DNA from: Liminaster sp017519885
GTDB lineage: Bacteria > Bacteroidota > Bacteroidia > Bacteroidales > UBA3663
Length of the DNA: 64,000 nucleotides
Direction of reading: 5' to 3'
Assembly (NCBI GenBank): GCA_017519885.1
Contig: JAFWRO010000014.1
Coordinates: 49,851-113,850 of the forward strand
The notes below the pieces were generated by a model. The model searched no databases. It was not told the DNA's origin and worked only from the letters and a program-made list of their open reading frames with translations. Positions 24,924 to 33,858 of the stretch are shown piece by piece. Made by a program: the position numbers and the translations under genes. The stretch's first letter is position 1. Each line of letters begins with the position of its first letter.

Positions 24924-25635
24924 CGTGGTCCTCTATTTTAACGGGTTTTACATATGCTGCTATTGCTGCAATTACGATGGTGAGCACAATGGTACGGGTG
25001 CCGGCACTCATTTCACGGACTGTCGGCAACACGGAGCAAAGCCAGCTCAAGAGGAAACTGGCGATGACGGAAATACCTACCGCATGGTCACGCTTAGAAG
25101 GTGGTATGATGATGGCAATGAACATTCCATAGAGTGCCACGCTGAGCGCAGCGACGACGTGCGGAGGAAGGATCTCACCTGCCACGATGCCCACGGCCGT
25201 TCCCGATGCCCACATTGTAGTCGAAACGAGCATCGCACCAAAGGGATAGGCAGGAGGCAGATTGCCGGGATAGGCGATGGAGATGCCGAAGATCTCGTCG
25301 GTAACGCAACAGGCCACAAGTATGCGCTTCAAGAGCGAAACATTCGACGCGAACTTCTGTGTCAAAGCCGTGCTCATCAGCAGATAGCGAAGATTGGTGA
25401 CCAAGCACATGGCCACGACTTCGACGTATGATGCGCCGATGGCAATGAGCGAATAGACGCCATATTCTCCCGCCGAAGCACGCGTCAGGAAACTGCCCAC
25501 GAAGCCCATCCATGCAGTCAACCCCGCCTTGGCGGCTATGATACCCAACGAAAAGGACACAGCGAAATACCCCATACCAATGGGGAATCCATCGCGCATA
25601 CCATGCAAAAAGATACTTCGGGTCGCGATACGCAT
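24913..25635 (-). CDS. azlC: Branched-chain amino acid exporter large subunit AzlC
   Basis: 240 residues from MRIATRSIFLHGMRDGFPIGMGYF, the usual AzlC beginning; an in-frame extension to 25731 overlaps the upstream gene and is rejected. Family motifs are GYFAVSFSLGIIAAKAGL, ASAGEYGVYSLIA and VTDEIFGI, with about seven helices. It follows DUF2461 after 7 bp and overlaps azlD, so the three form one minus-strand unit. Confidence 0.92.
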   Translation of the reverse strand: MRIATRSIFLHGMRDGFPIGMGYFAVSFSLGIIAAKAGLTAWMGFVGSFLTRASAGEYGVYSLIAIGASYVEVVAMCLVTNLRYLLMSTALTQKFASNVSLLKRILVACCVTDEIFGISIAYPGNLPPAYPFGAMLVSTTMWASGTAVGIVAGEILPPHVVAALSVALYGMFIAIIIPPSKRDHAVGISVIASFLLSWLCSVLPTVREMSAGTRTIVLTIVIAAIAAYVKPVKIEDHDEA

Positions 25636-25642
25636 TGGTTTT

Positions 25643-26356
25643 TCAGAATATCGACTTGACACGAGTGCCGTCGAGCACGCGGTTGAAGAAGTCGTTAACA
25701 GGCTTGCCGATGCGGAAGCCTTCGACCACACGCTCCACGAGATTGGGGGCCAGCGCCTCTTCTTCGCTCAAATCGCGGAAGAGGTCCCAGTCCTTCATAC
25801 GAATCAGGTCGTCGAAGGGACTGTCCCTCCATTGCTTGGGCAGGACCTTGAGTTTTTCCTCCGACCAGAAAACATAACCATAGCGGCGCACCTCGTCATT
25901 GTCCACGGCATCGCGCAGTTCCTGGCCTTCGTCGAAGATGGCCTGACGAATCACTTTGGCTGCTGCCGAGGGTGGACAATGCACACCAACATCGATCATT
26001 GAATTGGCCGAATATTCGCCATCCTCGTTCTTCGGCTGCAAGTGGAAATAATAGCCTCCACCTACGCACTTCTTGCCTCCGGGCACGAGATAGAGTCCGA
26101 AATGCGTTTTGTAGGGGCTCTTGTCCCAAGAGAAACGCGTGTCGCGGGCAAAACGGAAGATGCACTGCTTGGGATCGAGCCCACGCAGCAAAGGGTCGAT
26201 CTGCGCCATCTGTCCCATGATATCGACGCTGAGGGCATAGAACGTGTCGCGCGCCTGCTCGTATTTCTTTCGATTGGCGTGCATCCACTCTACCGTGTTG
26301 TTATACTTGATTTCGCGAAGGAAATCGAAAATCTGCTGAATGTTGTATTGGGTCAT
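25643..26356 (-). CDS. DUF2461 family protein
   Basis: 237 residues. The DUF2461/TIGR02453 pattern is clear: FLREIKYNNTVEWMHANRKKYE, FRFARDTRFSWDKSPYKTHFGLYL, GGGYYFHLQP and DLIRMKDWDLFRDLSEEE. The family is widespread and its biochemical function is unknown. It is sandwiched between a HAD phosphatase (4-bp gap) and azlC (7-bp gap). Confidence 0.9.
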   Translation of the reverse strand: MTQYNIQQIFDFLREIKYNNTVEWMHANRKKYEQARDTFYALSVDIMGQMAQIDPLLRGLDPKQCIFRFARDTRFSWDKSPYKTHFGLYLVPGGKKCVGGGYYFHLQPKNEDGEYSANSMIDVGVHCPPSAAAKVIRQAIFDEGQELRDAVDNDEVRRYGYVFWSEEKLKVLPKQWRDSPFDDLIRMKDWDLFRDLSEEEALAPNLVERVVEGFRIGKPVNDFFNRVLDGTRVKSIF

Positions 26357-26360
26357 AGGG

Positions 26361-27077
26361 TTACAATATTTTCATAATCTGACGCAACGAGTGCACCTCG
26401 TAGTTGACGGGCTCAGTGGGATGGAAAGTGCGGGGATTGCGGTTGAAGAACATCACATCGAGCCCATAGGCTTTGGCACCGAGGATGTCGGTATCGAACG
26501 TGTCTCCAATCATTAACGTGGTTTCCACCTTGGCACCCGTCTTTGCCATCGCATAGTCGAAGTAGGCACGAAGGGGCTTATTGGCTCCAGCGTCTTCGCT
26601 TAGGATGATGTTGTCGAAAAACTCCTCCATCCCCGAGGCTCGAAGTTTGCGATACTGCACCTCATGGAAACCGTTGCTACAAAGATGCAGGCCATATCCC
26701 TGTGCGCGAAGATAACGCATCAAGTCGTGCGCCCCTTCGACCACTCCGGGTTTATTGGCACAAAGGTCGAGGAAGTGGTCGCTCACTTCCAGACAATATT
26801 CCTTCGTAGGTTCAAAATGCACCCCAGGACTTACGAAGCCACATGTCAACGGGCGACGAAAACGCTCGACGATGAGATAAGGACGATCAATCTCGCCTCG
26901 TGCATACTGGCCCCACAATTCGACATTGGTCTGCCAATAGGGGACGGTAAAGTCTTCAAGGCGCTGGAAATAGCGGCCCAACTGCAAATCGTCGAACAAT
27001 TCGGCCAGCGCTAGTTTGGCGTTACCGTGGGTGTCGTAGAGCGTGTCGTCAAAATCAATGAACAGATCGTGGTACAT
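26361..27077 (-). CDS. HAD family hydrolase, YjjG-like nucleotidase
   Basis: 238 residues. HAD motif I is DFDDT (Asp8, Asp10), motif II is in LHLCSNGF, motif III is the Lys in GANKPLRAYFDYAM and motif IV is IGDTFDTDILGAKAYG. The helical cap between motifs I and II and the overall similarity fit the YjjG group, which dephosphorylates nucleoside monophosphates, including noncanonical ones. First gene of the HAD-DUF2461-azlC-azlD unit. Confidence 0.88.
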   Translation of the reverse strand: MYHDLFIDFDDTLYDTHGNAKLALAELFDDLQLGRYFQRLEDFTVPYWQTNVELWGQYARGEIDRPYLIVERFRRPLTCGFVSPGVHFEPTKEYCLEVSDHFLDLCANKPGVVEGAHDLMRYLRAQGYGLHLCSNGFHEVQYRKLRASGMEEFFDNIILSEDAGANKPLRAYFDYAMAKTGAKVETTLMIGDTFDTDILGAKAYGLDVMFFNRNPRTFHPTEPVNYEVHSLRQIMKIL

Positions 27078-27222
27078 GAGGGAGGGGGTCGAAGCGTTAT
27101 GAGAAGTTCAAAAGGGTTTGCTTTATCGCCGCAAAGATACGAACAAACTGCCACATCTCCAAATAATTTGCCCATTTATTGTAACAAAATCCAACCCATA
27201 ATGTTCTTTTTCGAATGATTTT

Positions 27223-27253
27223 TTTGTTTCTTTCGAAAAATACCTTATCTTTG
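27223..27253 (+). promoter_or_regulatory. Bacteroidetes-type promoter for GH9
   Basis: TTTG at 27223-27226 and TATCTTTG at 27246-27253, separated by 19 bp, match the -33/-7 consensus. It lies 56 bp upstream of the GH9 start. Confidence 0.75.
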
Positions 27254-27308
27254 TCGGCAAATTACAGATATTTCGAACCTAGTTATTTCTTAATTTCATT
27301 ACCTCATC

Positions 27309-29822
27309 ATGAAAAGAACCACCCTTCTACTCTCCTCACTCCTCCTGCTCACCGCTTGTGGCAGCAAACAACTGCAGCAAGCGAAGCAGGACCTCGCTCT
27401 CAACGACCTTGAGTATTTCGAATGCCAAGGTGTCAATGTTTTGGTCTATAGCAACAACTTCAACGGAGGTTTCAACGATGAGAAGAACTCCGGCATCGAA
27501 ATTATTCACCACGGCGTGCGCACCGTGCAGGGTGGCGCCGTGCGTCTAAACAAAACACCTGAACTATGGGACCTTGTGCCCAAGACCACAAGTCGCACCG
27601 TGAACCACGATGCAGGTCAGATCGAAGTGGGTCTGCGCTATGACGACTACGACTTCGACAGCCGCATTGTCGTAACGGGTCAGGGTGATGCCGTCGAGAT
27701 CGCCGTATGGCTCGACAAACCCGTGCCCGAGTCTTTAGCAGGTGAAGCGGGACTGAATATCGAATTCCTGCCTTCGCAATACTGGAACAAGACCTACCTT
27801 ATGGATGGTCGCTTGAACCGTTTCCCTCGTTATGCTGCCAGTCAAACCGTGACACGCCCCAACAGTGAGAAACCCCGTCAGTTCAAGGGATTCAAGACCT
27901 ACGATGACCGCGGCACCGACCGCTTTGTCGATCCCACTCCACTTGAAACTGGACACGAAATCATCCTGGCGCCCGATGCACCAGAGAGGATGATCAAGGT
28001 AACAAGCAAGGATGCCGAACTCAACCTTTACGACGGACGTATGCTGGCACAAAATGGTTGGTATGTGCTCCAAAGTGTGCTCCCTGCCGGCAAGACAGGC
28101 AAGGTGGTGAGTTGGCGCGTCGAACCTCATGCCATCCCGGGATGGATACGCGAACCGAATATCGGTTTCAGCCAAGTGGGCTATCTGCCCGATCAACCGA
28201 AAGTGGCCGTGATAGAGCTCGACAAGCGTGACAAGATTCATGACGAGGCCTCGATTTGCCGCATCAAGTCCGATGGCACCATCGAGACAGCATTCTGCGG
28301 AAAAACATCGCTTTGGGGCGACTACTTTAAATATAAATATGTGAAGTTCGACTTCACGGAAGTTAGCGAACCAGGCATCTATTTCATCAAATACGGCGAT
28401 ACCCAGACGGGCAACTTCCTCATCGACCAGAGCGTCTATGACAAGATCACCGATGCCACTACCGACGTGTGGATTCCCATTCATATGAACCACATCACCG
28501 TGAACGAAGGCTATCGCGTCTGGCATGGCGAGCCTTTCAAGGAAGGCTATCTGCAGGCTCCACCAAGCGACCATTTCGACCTACATTCGCAAGGACCGAC
28601 CACCGATACCAAGTACAAGCCACTGCAACTCATTCCAGGACTCAACGTGGGCGGATACTTTGATGCAGGTGACTTCGACATCGAGACTGGTTCGAACATC
28701 AACGTTGTGCAAAACCTCGTGCGCATCTGGGAACAATTCCCCAGCGACCGCGACGAGACCTTCGTAAGCGAAGAGCAGCGCTACGTGGATCTGCATCGAC
28801 CCGATGGTGTGCCCGACATCTTGCAGTATATTGAGCATGGCACGCTGAACCTCGTGGCACAAGCCGAAAAGATTGGACATATGTCGCAATGCCTCTCCAA
28901 TTCGGTGCTCGACAATTATCATCACCTCGGCGACGCCGCTTCGCTCACCGATGGCCTGCACTACGACCCGAAACTCAAACCCTACCAGATTTCGATGGAC
29001 GGAAAGCGTAGTGGCACGCCTGACGATATGTGGGCGTTCACGACACGCGACCCACGCCTTGACTTCCGTGCTGCCGCGATGTTTGCTGCTGCCAGCCGTG
29101 TCCTCCAGGGCTATAACGATGCCCTGGCAAAACGCGCCCTTATCCAATCGAAGCGACTGATGACCGAAGCCACCGAATTGCTCCACGAAGCCGACCTCAG
29201 CACCAACCTTCAACTCTACGGAGCAACTGGCGACAAGCAGTATCTCGAAAAGTTCAATTCGGGCATCTGGAACGCACTCGACAAGCAGTACAATGCAGCC
29301 CTCCAAATAGCTCTCGACGCCATGCCTTTCATGGACGATACCTATCGTGAGCAATTACGTCCCTATGTCGAAAAGTATCGTGCCTACGTCGATAGCCTCG
29401 ATACCCAGAATCCCTATGGTGTGCCCATCGGCCTTGGCAACTGGGCAGCAGGTGGAGGCGTCGTGCAGGTTGGCGCCACCCTTTGCACAGCAAACAAGTA
29501 TTTTCCCGACATCATCGAAAAGAACCTGCTCTATCGCACCGCCAATTTCATCTACGGCTGCCATCCATACCACAACTACTCATTGGTGGCTGCCGTGGGC
29601 GCCGCTCGTCCGAAAGCTGTGTTCTATGGAAACAACCGTGCTGACTTCTCGTTCATTCCTGGTAATATGGCCCCAGGTGTGCTCTTCCGCAAGCCCGATC
29701 ATTTCGAAAACTTTGACGACTGGCCGTTCCTGTGGGGACAGAACGAGGGCACCATTGCCGGAAATACGCAATACGTGATTTTCGGCCTGGCGTTCAAGGA
29801 TAGAATGAAGGAAGGGAAATAA
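27309..29822 (+). CDS. Glycoside hydrolase family 9 lipoprotein (endoglucanase-like)
   Basis: 837 residues with lipobox (LLTACGS), so membrane- or surface-anchored. An N-terminal beta domain (about residues 30-290) is followed by the CelD-type Ig-like domain (IGFSQVGYLPDQPKVAVIE) and the GH9 (alpha/alpha)6 barrel. Catalytic features: GGYFDAGDFD (Asp about 452 and 455) and the C-terminal acid Glu about 813 in GQNEGTIAGNTQY; GCHPYHNYSL replaces the usual TG.NP region. GH9 enzymes hydrolyse beta-glucans, xyloglucan or beta-glucosides. It stands alone with its own promoter and no SusCD pair. Confidence 0.88.
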   Translation: MKRTTLLLSSLLLLTACGSKQLQQAKQDLALNDLEYFECQGVNVLVYSNNFNGGFNDEKNSGIEIIHHGVRTVQGGAVRLNKTPELWDLVPKTTSRTVNHDAGQIEVGLRYDDYDFDSRIVVTGQGDAVEIAVWLDKPVPESLAGEAGLNIEFLPSQYWNKTYLMDGRLNRFPRYAASQTVTRPNSEKPRQFKGFKTYDDRGTDRFVDPTPLETGHEIILAPDAPERMIKVTSKDAELNLYDGRMLAQNGWYVLQSVLPAGKTGKVVSWRVEPHAIPGWIREPNIGFSQVGYLPDQPKVAVIELDKRDKIHDEASICRIKSDGTIETAFCGKTSLWGDYFKYKYVKFDFTEVSEPGIYFIKYGDTQTGNFLIDQSVYDKITDATTDVWIPIHMNHITVNEGYRVWHGEPFKEGYLQAPPSDHFDLHSQGPTTDTKYKPLQLIPGLNVGGYFDAGDFDIETGSNINVVQNLVRIWEQFPSDRDETFVSEEQRYVDLHRPDGVPDILQYIEHGTLNLVAQAEKIGHMSQCLSNSVLDNYHHLGDAASLTDGLHYDPKLKPYQISMDGKRSGTPDDMWAFTTRDPRLDFRAAAMFAAASRVLQGYNDALAKRALIQSKRLMTEATELLHEADLSTNLQLYGATGDKQYLEKFNSGIWNALDKQYNAALQIALDAMPFMDDTYREQLRPYVEKYRAYVDSLDTQNPYGVPIGLGNWAAGGGVVQVGATLCTANKYFPDIIEKNLLYRTANFIYGCHPYHNYSLVAAVGAARPKAVFYGNNRADFSFIPGNMAPGVLFRKPDHFENFDDWPFLWGQNEGTIAGNTQYVIFGLAFKDRMKEGK

Positions 29823-29832
29823 AGATTTTCTC

Positions 29833-30606
29833 TTAAAAGGATACGAATCTATTACCTAAGAAATCCTGGTGTTCTCCATGATGGATATAGCCCAACTGGT
29901 CGCAGACGAGTTGGGTTTTTCCTATCTGGGTGCCAATGTTATAATGAGAGTGTCCAAAGATCCAATAATCAATGGGGCTTTGCTCGATATATGATTCCAA
30001 TTCGACGGCAAATGCCCCGCTGTAGGACTTGTTGGCAAATTCAGGATAAATGAGTTTGAAGGTGGGCACATGATGTGAAACTACCACGATATGACGTGCC
30101 TTGCTATGATTGACAGCTTCTAAGAGGAAGGCCAGGCAACGCTCATGTTCTTCGTTAAAGCGTGGCCAGGTGAGACTCTCTTCGCCCGAACGGATGCGAT
30201 GGAAATCGGTCACGCCGAACTGCGTATATCGTCCGTTTTCGGGCGCGATTCTTGACCAAAGGGTTGTAGCAATCACATCGATATCGTCATCCAAATGGAT
30301 TACGCAGTTATAATAGCAATGCACATTGTGGCGAATGGGCAGCACCCACCCATCGTGTAACGTCTCGATGTCGAAGAACTGATAGAACTCATGATTGCCG
30401 GGCACAACAATTACCTGCCGATAGTGTTCCGATGCCCAGTCCCAGAAAGGATGCGACGTGTAGGTCTTGTCGTCGCCCAAATAGCCGATATCACCAGCCA
30501 GTACAAGCACCTCGCCCATCACTTCGATGGGGTGCTCGAGGAGGTAATCCCAATTCCTCTTGTATTCCAGATGCAGGTCTGAAGCGTACTGTATTCTCAT
30601 GGACAT
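29833..30606 (-). CDS. Calcineurin-like metallophosphoesterase
   Basis: 257 residues (or 255 from a second ATG at 30600, which gives the family-typical MRIQYASDLHLEY). Metal-binding motifs in order: SDLHLE, LAGDIGYLG, VPGNHEF, VVSHHVP and FGHSHYN. Such proteins are broad-specificity phosphodiesterases or phosphatases, and the natural substrate is unknown. It converges on the GH9 gene with 10 bp between stops. Confidence 0.87.
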   Translation of the reverse strand: MSMRIQYASDLHLEYKRNWDYLLEHPIEVMGEVLVLAGDIGYLGDDKTYTSHPFWDWASEHYRQVIVVPGNHEFYQFFDIETLHDGWVLPIRHNVHCYYNCVIHLDDDIDVIATTLWSRIAPENGRYTQFGVTDFHRIRSGEESLTWPRFNEEHERCLAFLLEAVNHSKARHIVVVSHHVPTFKLIYPEFANKSYSGAFAVELESYIEQSPIDYWIFGHSHYNIGTQIGKTQLVCDQLGYIHHGEHQDFLGNRFVSF

Positions 30607-30706
30607 TTCTGTTCCTTAGCGGTGCAAAGATATGTCTTTTTCGCGAAAAAAACAAATAATGCATTGTTATTTATTAATTGAGAATGGTTAATTGAGAAAA
30701 AAACAT

Positions 30707-30714
30707 TATCTTTG
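30707..30714 (+). promoter_or_regulatory. -7 element for the SDR gene
   Basis: TATCTTTG followed by CACC, 68 bp before the chosen SDR start. This position argues against the longer upstream reading frame that starts before the promoter. Confidence 0.65.
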
Positions 30715-30781
30715 CACCGTGAAGGCAAGCAATCTGTTCAAAAGGTTGATATACCCAAAAGCGAATCTCATCAAAAAAAAG

Positions 30782-31537
30782 ATGTACGATGCATTCGCCA
30801 ACCATTGGGTAGTGGTCACCGGTGCATCACGAGGCATCGGTGAAGCGTTGGTGCGCCGGCTCATCGCTTCGCATGCCAATCTTTTCCTCATCGCACGAAG
30901 CGAAGAGCAACTGCATTCACTTTGCAAAAAGGCACGTGAAGCAGGATGCAAAGCCGAGTATTGCGCAATCGATCTACGTGACAGGGAACGTCTCGACCAA
31001 CTTTGCCAACACCTGAAGGGAACTTTGCCTTGTGTCGATTATCTTTTCTGCAACGCTGGTAAATCCATTCATCGCGAAATCAACGATGCTCAAGACCGTA
31101 TGCACGATTACGACAGGACTATGGACTTGAACTACCGCGCCCATGTCGCCCTTACTCTCGCACTTCTCCCCAAACTTTGCGAGAGCCAAGGGCATATCAT
31201 CTACACGTCGTCGGTCAGCACCCTTTACCCTCCCGCTCCAGGTTGGTCGGCTTACCATACGTCGAAGTGTGCAGCCAACACCTGGTACGAGACGGCACGT
31301 ACGGAATTGCGACGACAAGGCATTTCCGTACAAATTGCTTATCTGCCACTCGTTCACACCGAGATGGCAGATGTGAATCCAGCATATCACAATCTTCCGG
31401 GCTATACAGCCGATGAGTCAGCGTGCCAACTACTTAAACTGAGCCTTTCACGACGCTTCGCTTACGAACCATGGTGGGCACGTCTGTCAGCACCTATAGC
31501 CAACCTCTTTTCGCCCATAGTAAAGTTATTCTATTAA
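30782..31537 (+). CDS. Short-chain dehydrogenase/reductase
   Basis: 251 residues from MYDAFANHW, chosen because the longer frame includes the promoter. Classical SDR: nucleotide-binding VVTGASRGIGEALVRRL, CNAGK, catalytic Ser in IYTSSVSTLY and YxxxK in AYHTSKCA (Tyr about 158). The C-terminus is hydrophobic. Substrate unknown. It is followed after one base by an AMP-dependent ligase-like gene, and the two probably act on the same acyl or hydroxy-acyl compound. Confidence 0.88.
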   Translation: MYDAFANHWVVVTGASRGIGEALVRRLIASHANLFLIARSEEQLHSLCKKAREAGCKAEYCAIDLRDRERLDQLCQHLKGTLPCVDYLFCNAGKSIHREINDAQDRMHDYDRTMDLNYRAHVALTLALLPKLCESQGHIIYTSSVSTLYPPAPGWSAYHTSKCAANTWYETARTELRRQGISVQIAYLPLVHTEMADVNPAYHNLPGYTADESACQLLKLSLSRRFAYEPWWARLSAPIANLFSPIVKLFY

Positions 31538-31538
31538 T

Positions 31539-33044
31539 ATGCACCGATCTCTTTTTCGTGCGCTATTCAATCTGCACTTCATTACACCCCTTGGCCTCAT
31601 CCGCTGGGCATACTGTCTGGTGAGCGAAGGCGTGACACTGATGGCGGCATTGAAGTTCTCTGCCCGATACTTTCCGACAAAGTGTGCCGTGGTGTCGGAG
31701 AGATTGGTGATGAACTACAGCGAACTTTATCAATATGCCTGCCGTCTGGCATACCTGATGTACTCCGACTATAATCTGCGTCAAGGCGATACGGTGGCAA
31801 TGTTTTGTCGCAATCATACGGTGTCACTGTTGCTTCTGCCTGCCCTTTCGAGGCTCGGTGTAAATGTGCTTTTGCTCAACACTGATTTAGGTACCGAAAA
31901 AATCGAAGAACTACTCAATCGCAACTCTTGCAAACTGCTTGTCTATGATAAGGAAAGGAAAGACGGTAGGAGCACTATAACTTCTCCCTACCCTGCTATC
32001 GATACTGATATTCTGTACGAAAAACTCTTTGCGAAAAACGAGGACAACGTCTTCTACCTTCCCCCAATTTTCCATGGTCCTGCCATCACAGTGATGACAG
32101 GCGGTACAAGCGGGCACTATACCGAAGCCACGCGTCATCCTTCGGTGACGCAATTCCTACCTCCATTCTTTGCCTTGCTACGTGATGTTGGCATCGGGGA
32201 CTACAACAGTGTATTCCTCGCTCTACCCTTTTATCATGGTTTTGGATTGGCAACGCTGATCGTATCGCTCCTGATGGGAAAGAAAATATGCCTGATGCGG
32301 CATTTTGACGCCAGTCAGGCATTGAAGATAATTCGAAATGAAGAAATAGAGGTGTTGCCCCTCGTCCCTGTGATGCTAGCAAGGATGTGGCAGCAAGAAG
32401 GGGCGAAGGAAAAGATGAAAAGCCTTCGCTGTATTCTTTGCGGAGGTGATCACCTGGACCGCAAACTCGTCGAGACAACGCATAGCCAACTTGGCAACGT
32501 GCTCTACAATCTGTATGGCACCTCGGAGGCGGGTTTCTTCCTATTGGCTACACCCGATGATCTGTCACGGCATTCCGAGACGACATTGGGGAAACCGATT
32601 CGAGGCGTAAAGTGCAAGGTCGTGGAAAAAGATGCCGAAGGTGTGGGTACGCTGTGGGTTCGTTCTGGTTGGGCCATGACGGGAAGAAATGACCAATGGC
32701 AGAGCACAGGTGACCTGGTTATGCAAGATACCGAGGGCTATTACTTCCATCGTGGCAGACGTGACGGGTTGGTCGTCTGCGGTGGCGAGAATGTCTGGCC
32801 CGACAATGTGATGCGGGCACTCAGCTTACATCCCGCTGTCGTGGCTTCACACGTCTATGCCGTGCCTCACCCCGAATTTGGAAATGTGCTGAATGCCCGC
32901 ATCGAATTGCGCAAGGACAGTACACTTTCGTCCGAAGACGTCAAGCAATGGCTTGCACCACGCATCTCCCGTGCCGAAATGCCTCACGAAATCTTCTTCG
33001 GTCCCATCGAGACGCTCTCGACAGGAAAAATCAAATCACAATAG
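31539..33044 (+). CDS. AMP-binding (acyl-CoA synthetase-like) enzyme
   Basis: 501 residues of the ANL superfamily. Visible motifs: the phosphate loop MTGGTSGHYTEATRH (about residues 185-199; divergent from the usual TSGTTGxPK), YGTSEAGF, STGDLV, GRRDGLVVCGGENVWP and a C-terminal Lys in TLSTGKIKSQ. It should adenylate a carboxylic acid and may load CoA or a carrier protein. Tight linkage to the SDR suggests a small lipid or acyl pathway. Its 3' end overlaps the convergent nadE by 14 bp. Confidence 0.85.
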   Translation: MHRSLFRALFNLHFITPLGLIRWAYCLVSEGVTLMAALKFSARYFPTKCAVVSERLVMNYSELYQYACRLAYLMYSDYNLRQGDTVAMFCRNHTVSLLLLPALSRLGVNVLLLNTDLGTEKIEELLNRNSCKLLVYDKERKDGRSTITSPYPAIDTDILYEKLFAKNEDNVFYLPPIFHGPAITVMTGGTSGHYTEATRHPSVTQFLPPFFALLRDVGIGDYNSVFLALPFYHGFGLATLIVSLLMGKKICLMRHFDASQALKIIRNEEIEVLPLVPVMLARMWQQEGAKEKMKSLRCILCGGDHLDRKLVETTHSQLGNVLYNLYGTSEAGFFLLATPDDLSRHSETTLGKPIRGVKCKVVEKDAEGVGTLWVRSGWAMTGRNDQWQSTGDLVMQDTEGYYFHRGRRDGLVVCGGENVWPDNVMRALSLHPAVVASHVYAVPHPEFGNVLNARIELRKDSTLSSEDVKQWLAPRISRAEMPHEIFFGPIETLSTGKIKSQ

Positions 33045-33795
33045 GTATTTCAGGATCGAACCGATCCATGTACTTCACCTTGAACAGATTGATTCGATGC
33101 AGACGGTCAATCTTTGCCTTGGTGGCTGGTTCAGGCTCGATACCCTCGCGGATATATTTGTCGAGGGTAGCGTAGGTGAAGCCAAGTTTCACTTCATCGG
33201 GTGAACTGTGCGGCAGACCATCGTCAGGCACCTTATCAACCCATTCAAGAGGTAGGCCCAGCACTCGACCAATTTGCAGAATCTCGGTTACAGTAAGGAA
33301 CGACAGTGGGCTGAAATCGCCTGCATTGTCACCATAGCGTGTGGCATAGCCAATCCAGTCCTCAGAGAGATTGCAGGTATTGACCACGCGTCCATTATTG
33401 GTTTGTGCAATGGCATAAAGCGTCACCATGCGCACACGAGGCGGCACGTTCTGCTTGGTCTGCACGGTCCATTCATCGACCACCGAATCATTCTCCTCCA
33501 ACTTGAGGTTGTTCATCGCGTTGGTAATTGCTCCAATGGGAGCCACACAATAGCGAATGCCGATATAGCGCGATATGCGGTCGGCATCGTTGATGGCCTG
33601 CCCATTGTCGGGCATTGCCACGCCAATGACGCGATCCTTGCCAAGAGCCTTGGCACAAAGGGCAGCAGCCACTGTCGAGTCCTTGCCACCTGACATGCCC
33701 AGCACAGCATTGCAGCCCGGGCCATTCTGTTCGAACCAGTCTCGAATCCATTGGATGACCTCTTCGGTCACTCTTTTTGCATCAAAAGTTTTCAT
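33031..33795 (-). CDS. nadE: NH3-dependent NAD+ synthetase
   Basis: 254 residues without the glutaminase domain. The PP-loop motif SGGKDS is at residues 35-40, followed by VAMPDNGQ, NTCNLSEDWIGYATRYGDNAGDFSPL and the C-terminal PDDGLPHSSPDEVKLGFTY. It converts deamido-NAD to NAD using ammonia and ATP. Convergent 14-bp overlap with the AMP-ligase gene. Confidence 0.93.
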   Translation of the reverse strand: MKTFDAKRVTEEVIQWIRDWFEQNGPGCNAVLGMSGGKDSTVAAALCAKALGKDRVIGVAMPDNGQAINDADRISRYIGIRYCVAPIGAITNAMNNLKLEENDSVVDEWTVQTKQNVPPRVRMVTLYAIAQTNNGRVVNTCNLSEDWIGYATRYGDNAGDFSPLSFLTVTEILQIGRVLGLPLEWVDKVPDDGLPHSSPDEVKLGFTYATLDKYIREGIEPEPATKAKIDRLHRINLFKVKYMDRFDPEIPIVI

Positions 33796-33813
33796 AGATT
33801 ATTGTTTTTTTTT

Positions 33814-33858
33814 TCGGAATACTCGGAGTATTCGGAGTATTCAGATTACTCTAATTAA
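33814..33858 (+). repeat. Intergenic 9-bp tandem repeat (TCGGAGTAT-like, 5 units)
   Basis: TCGGAATAC, TCGGAGTAT, TCGGAGTAT, TCAGATTAC, TCTAATTAA: five consecutive 9-bp units between nadE and the outer-membrane barrel gene, the last reaching into that gene's stop codon. Confidence 0.85.
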
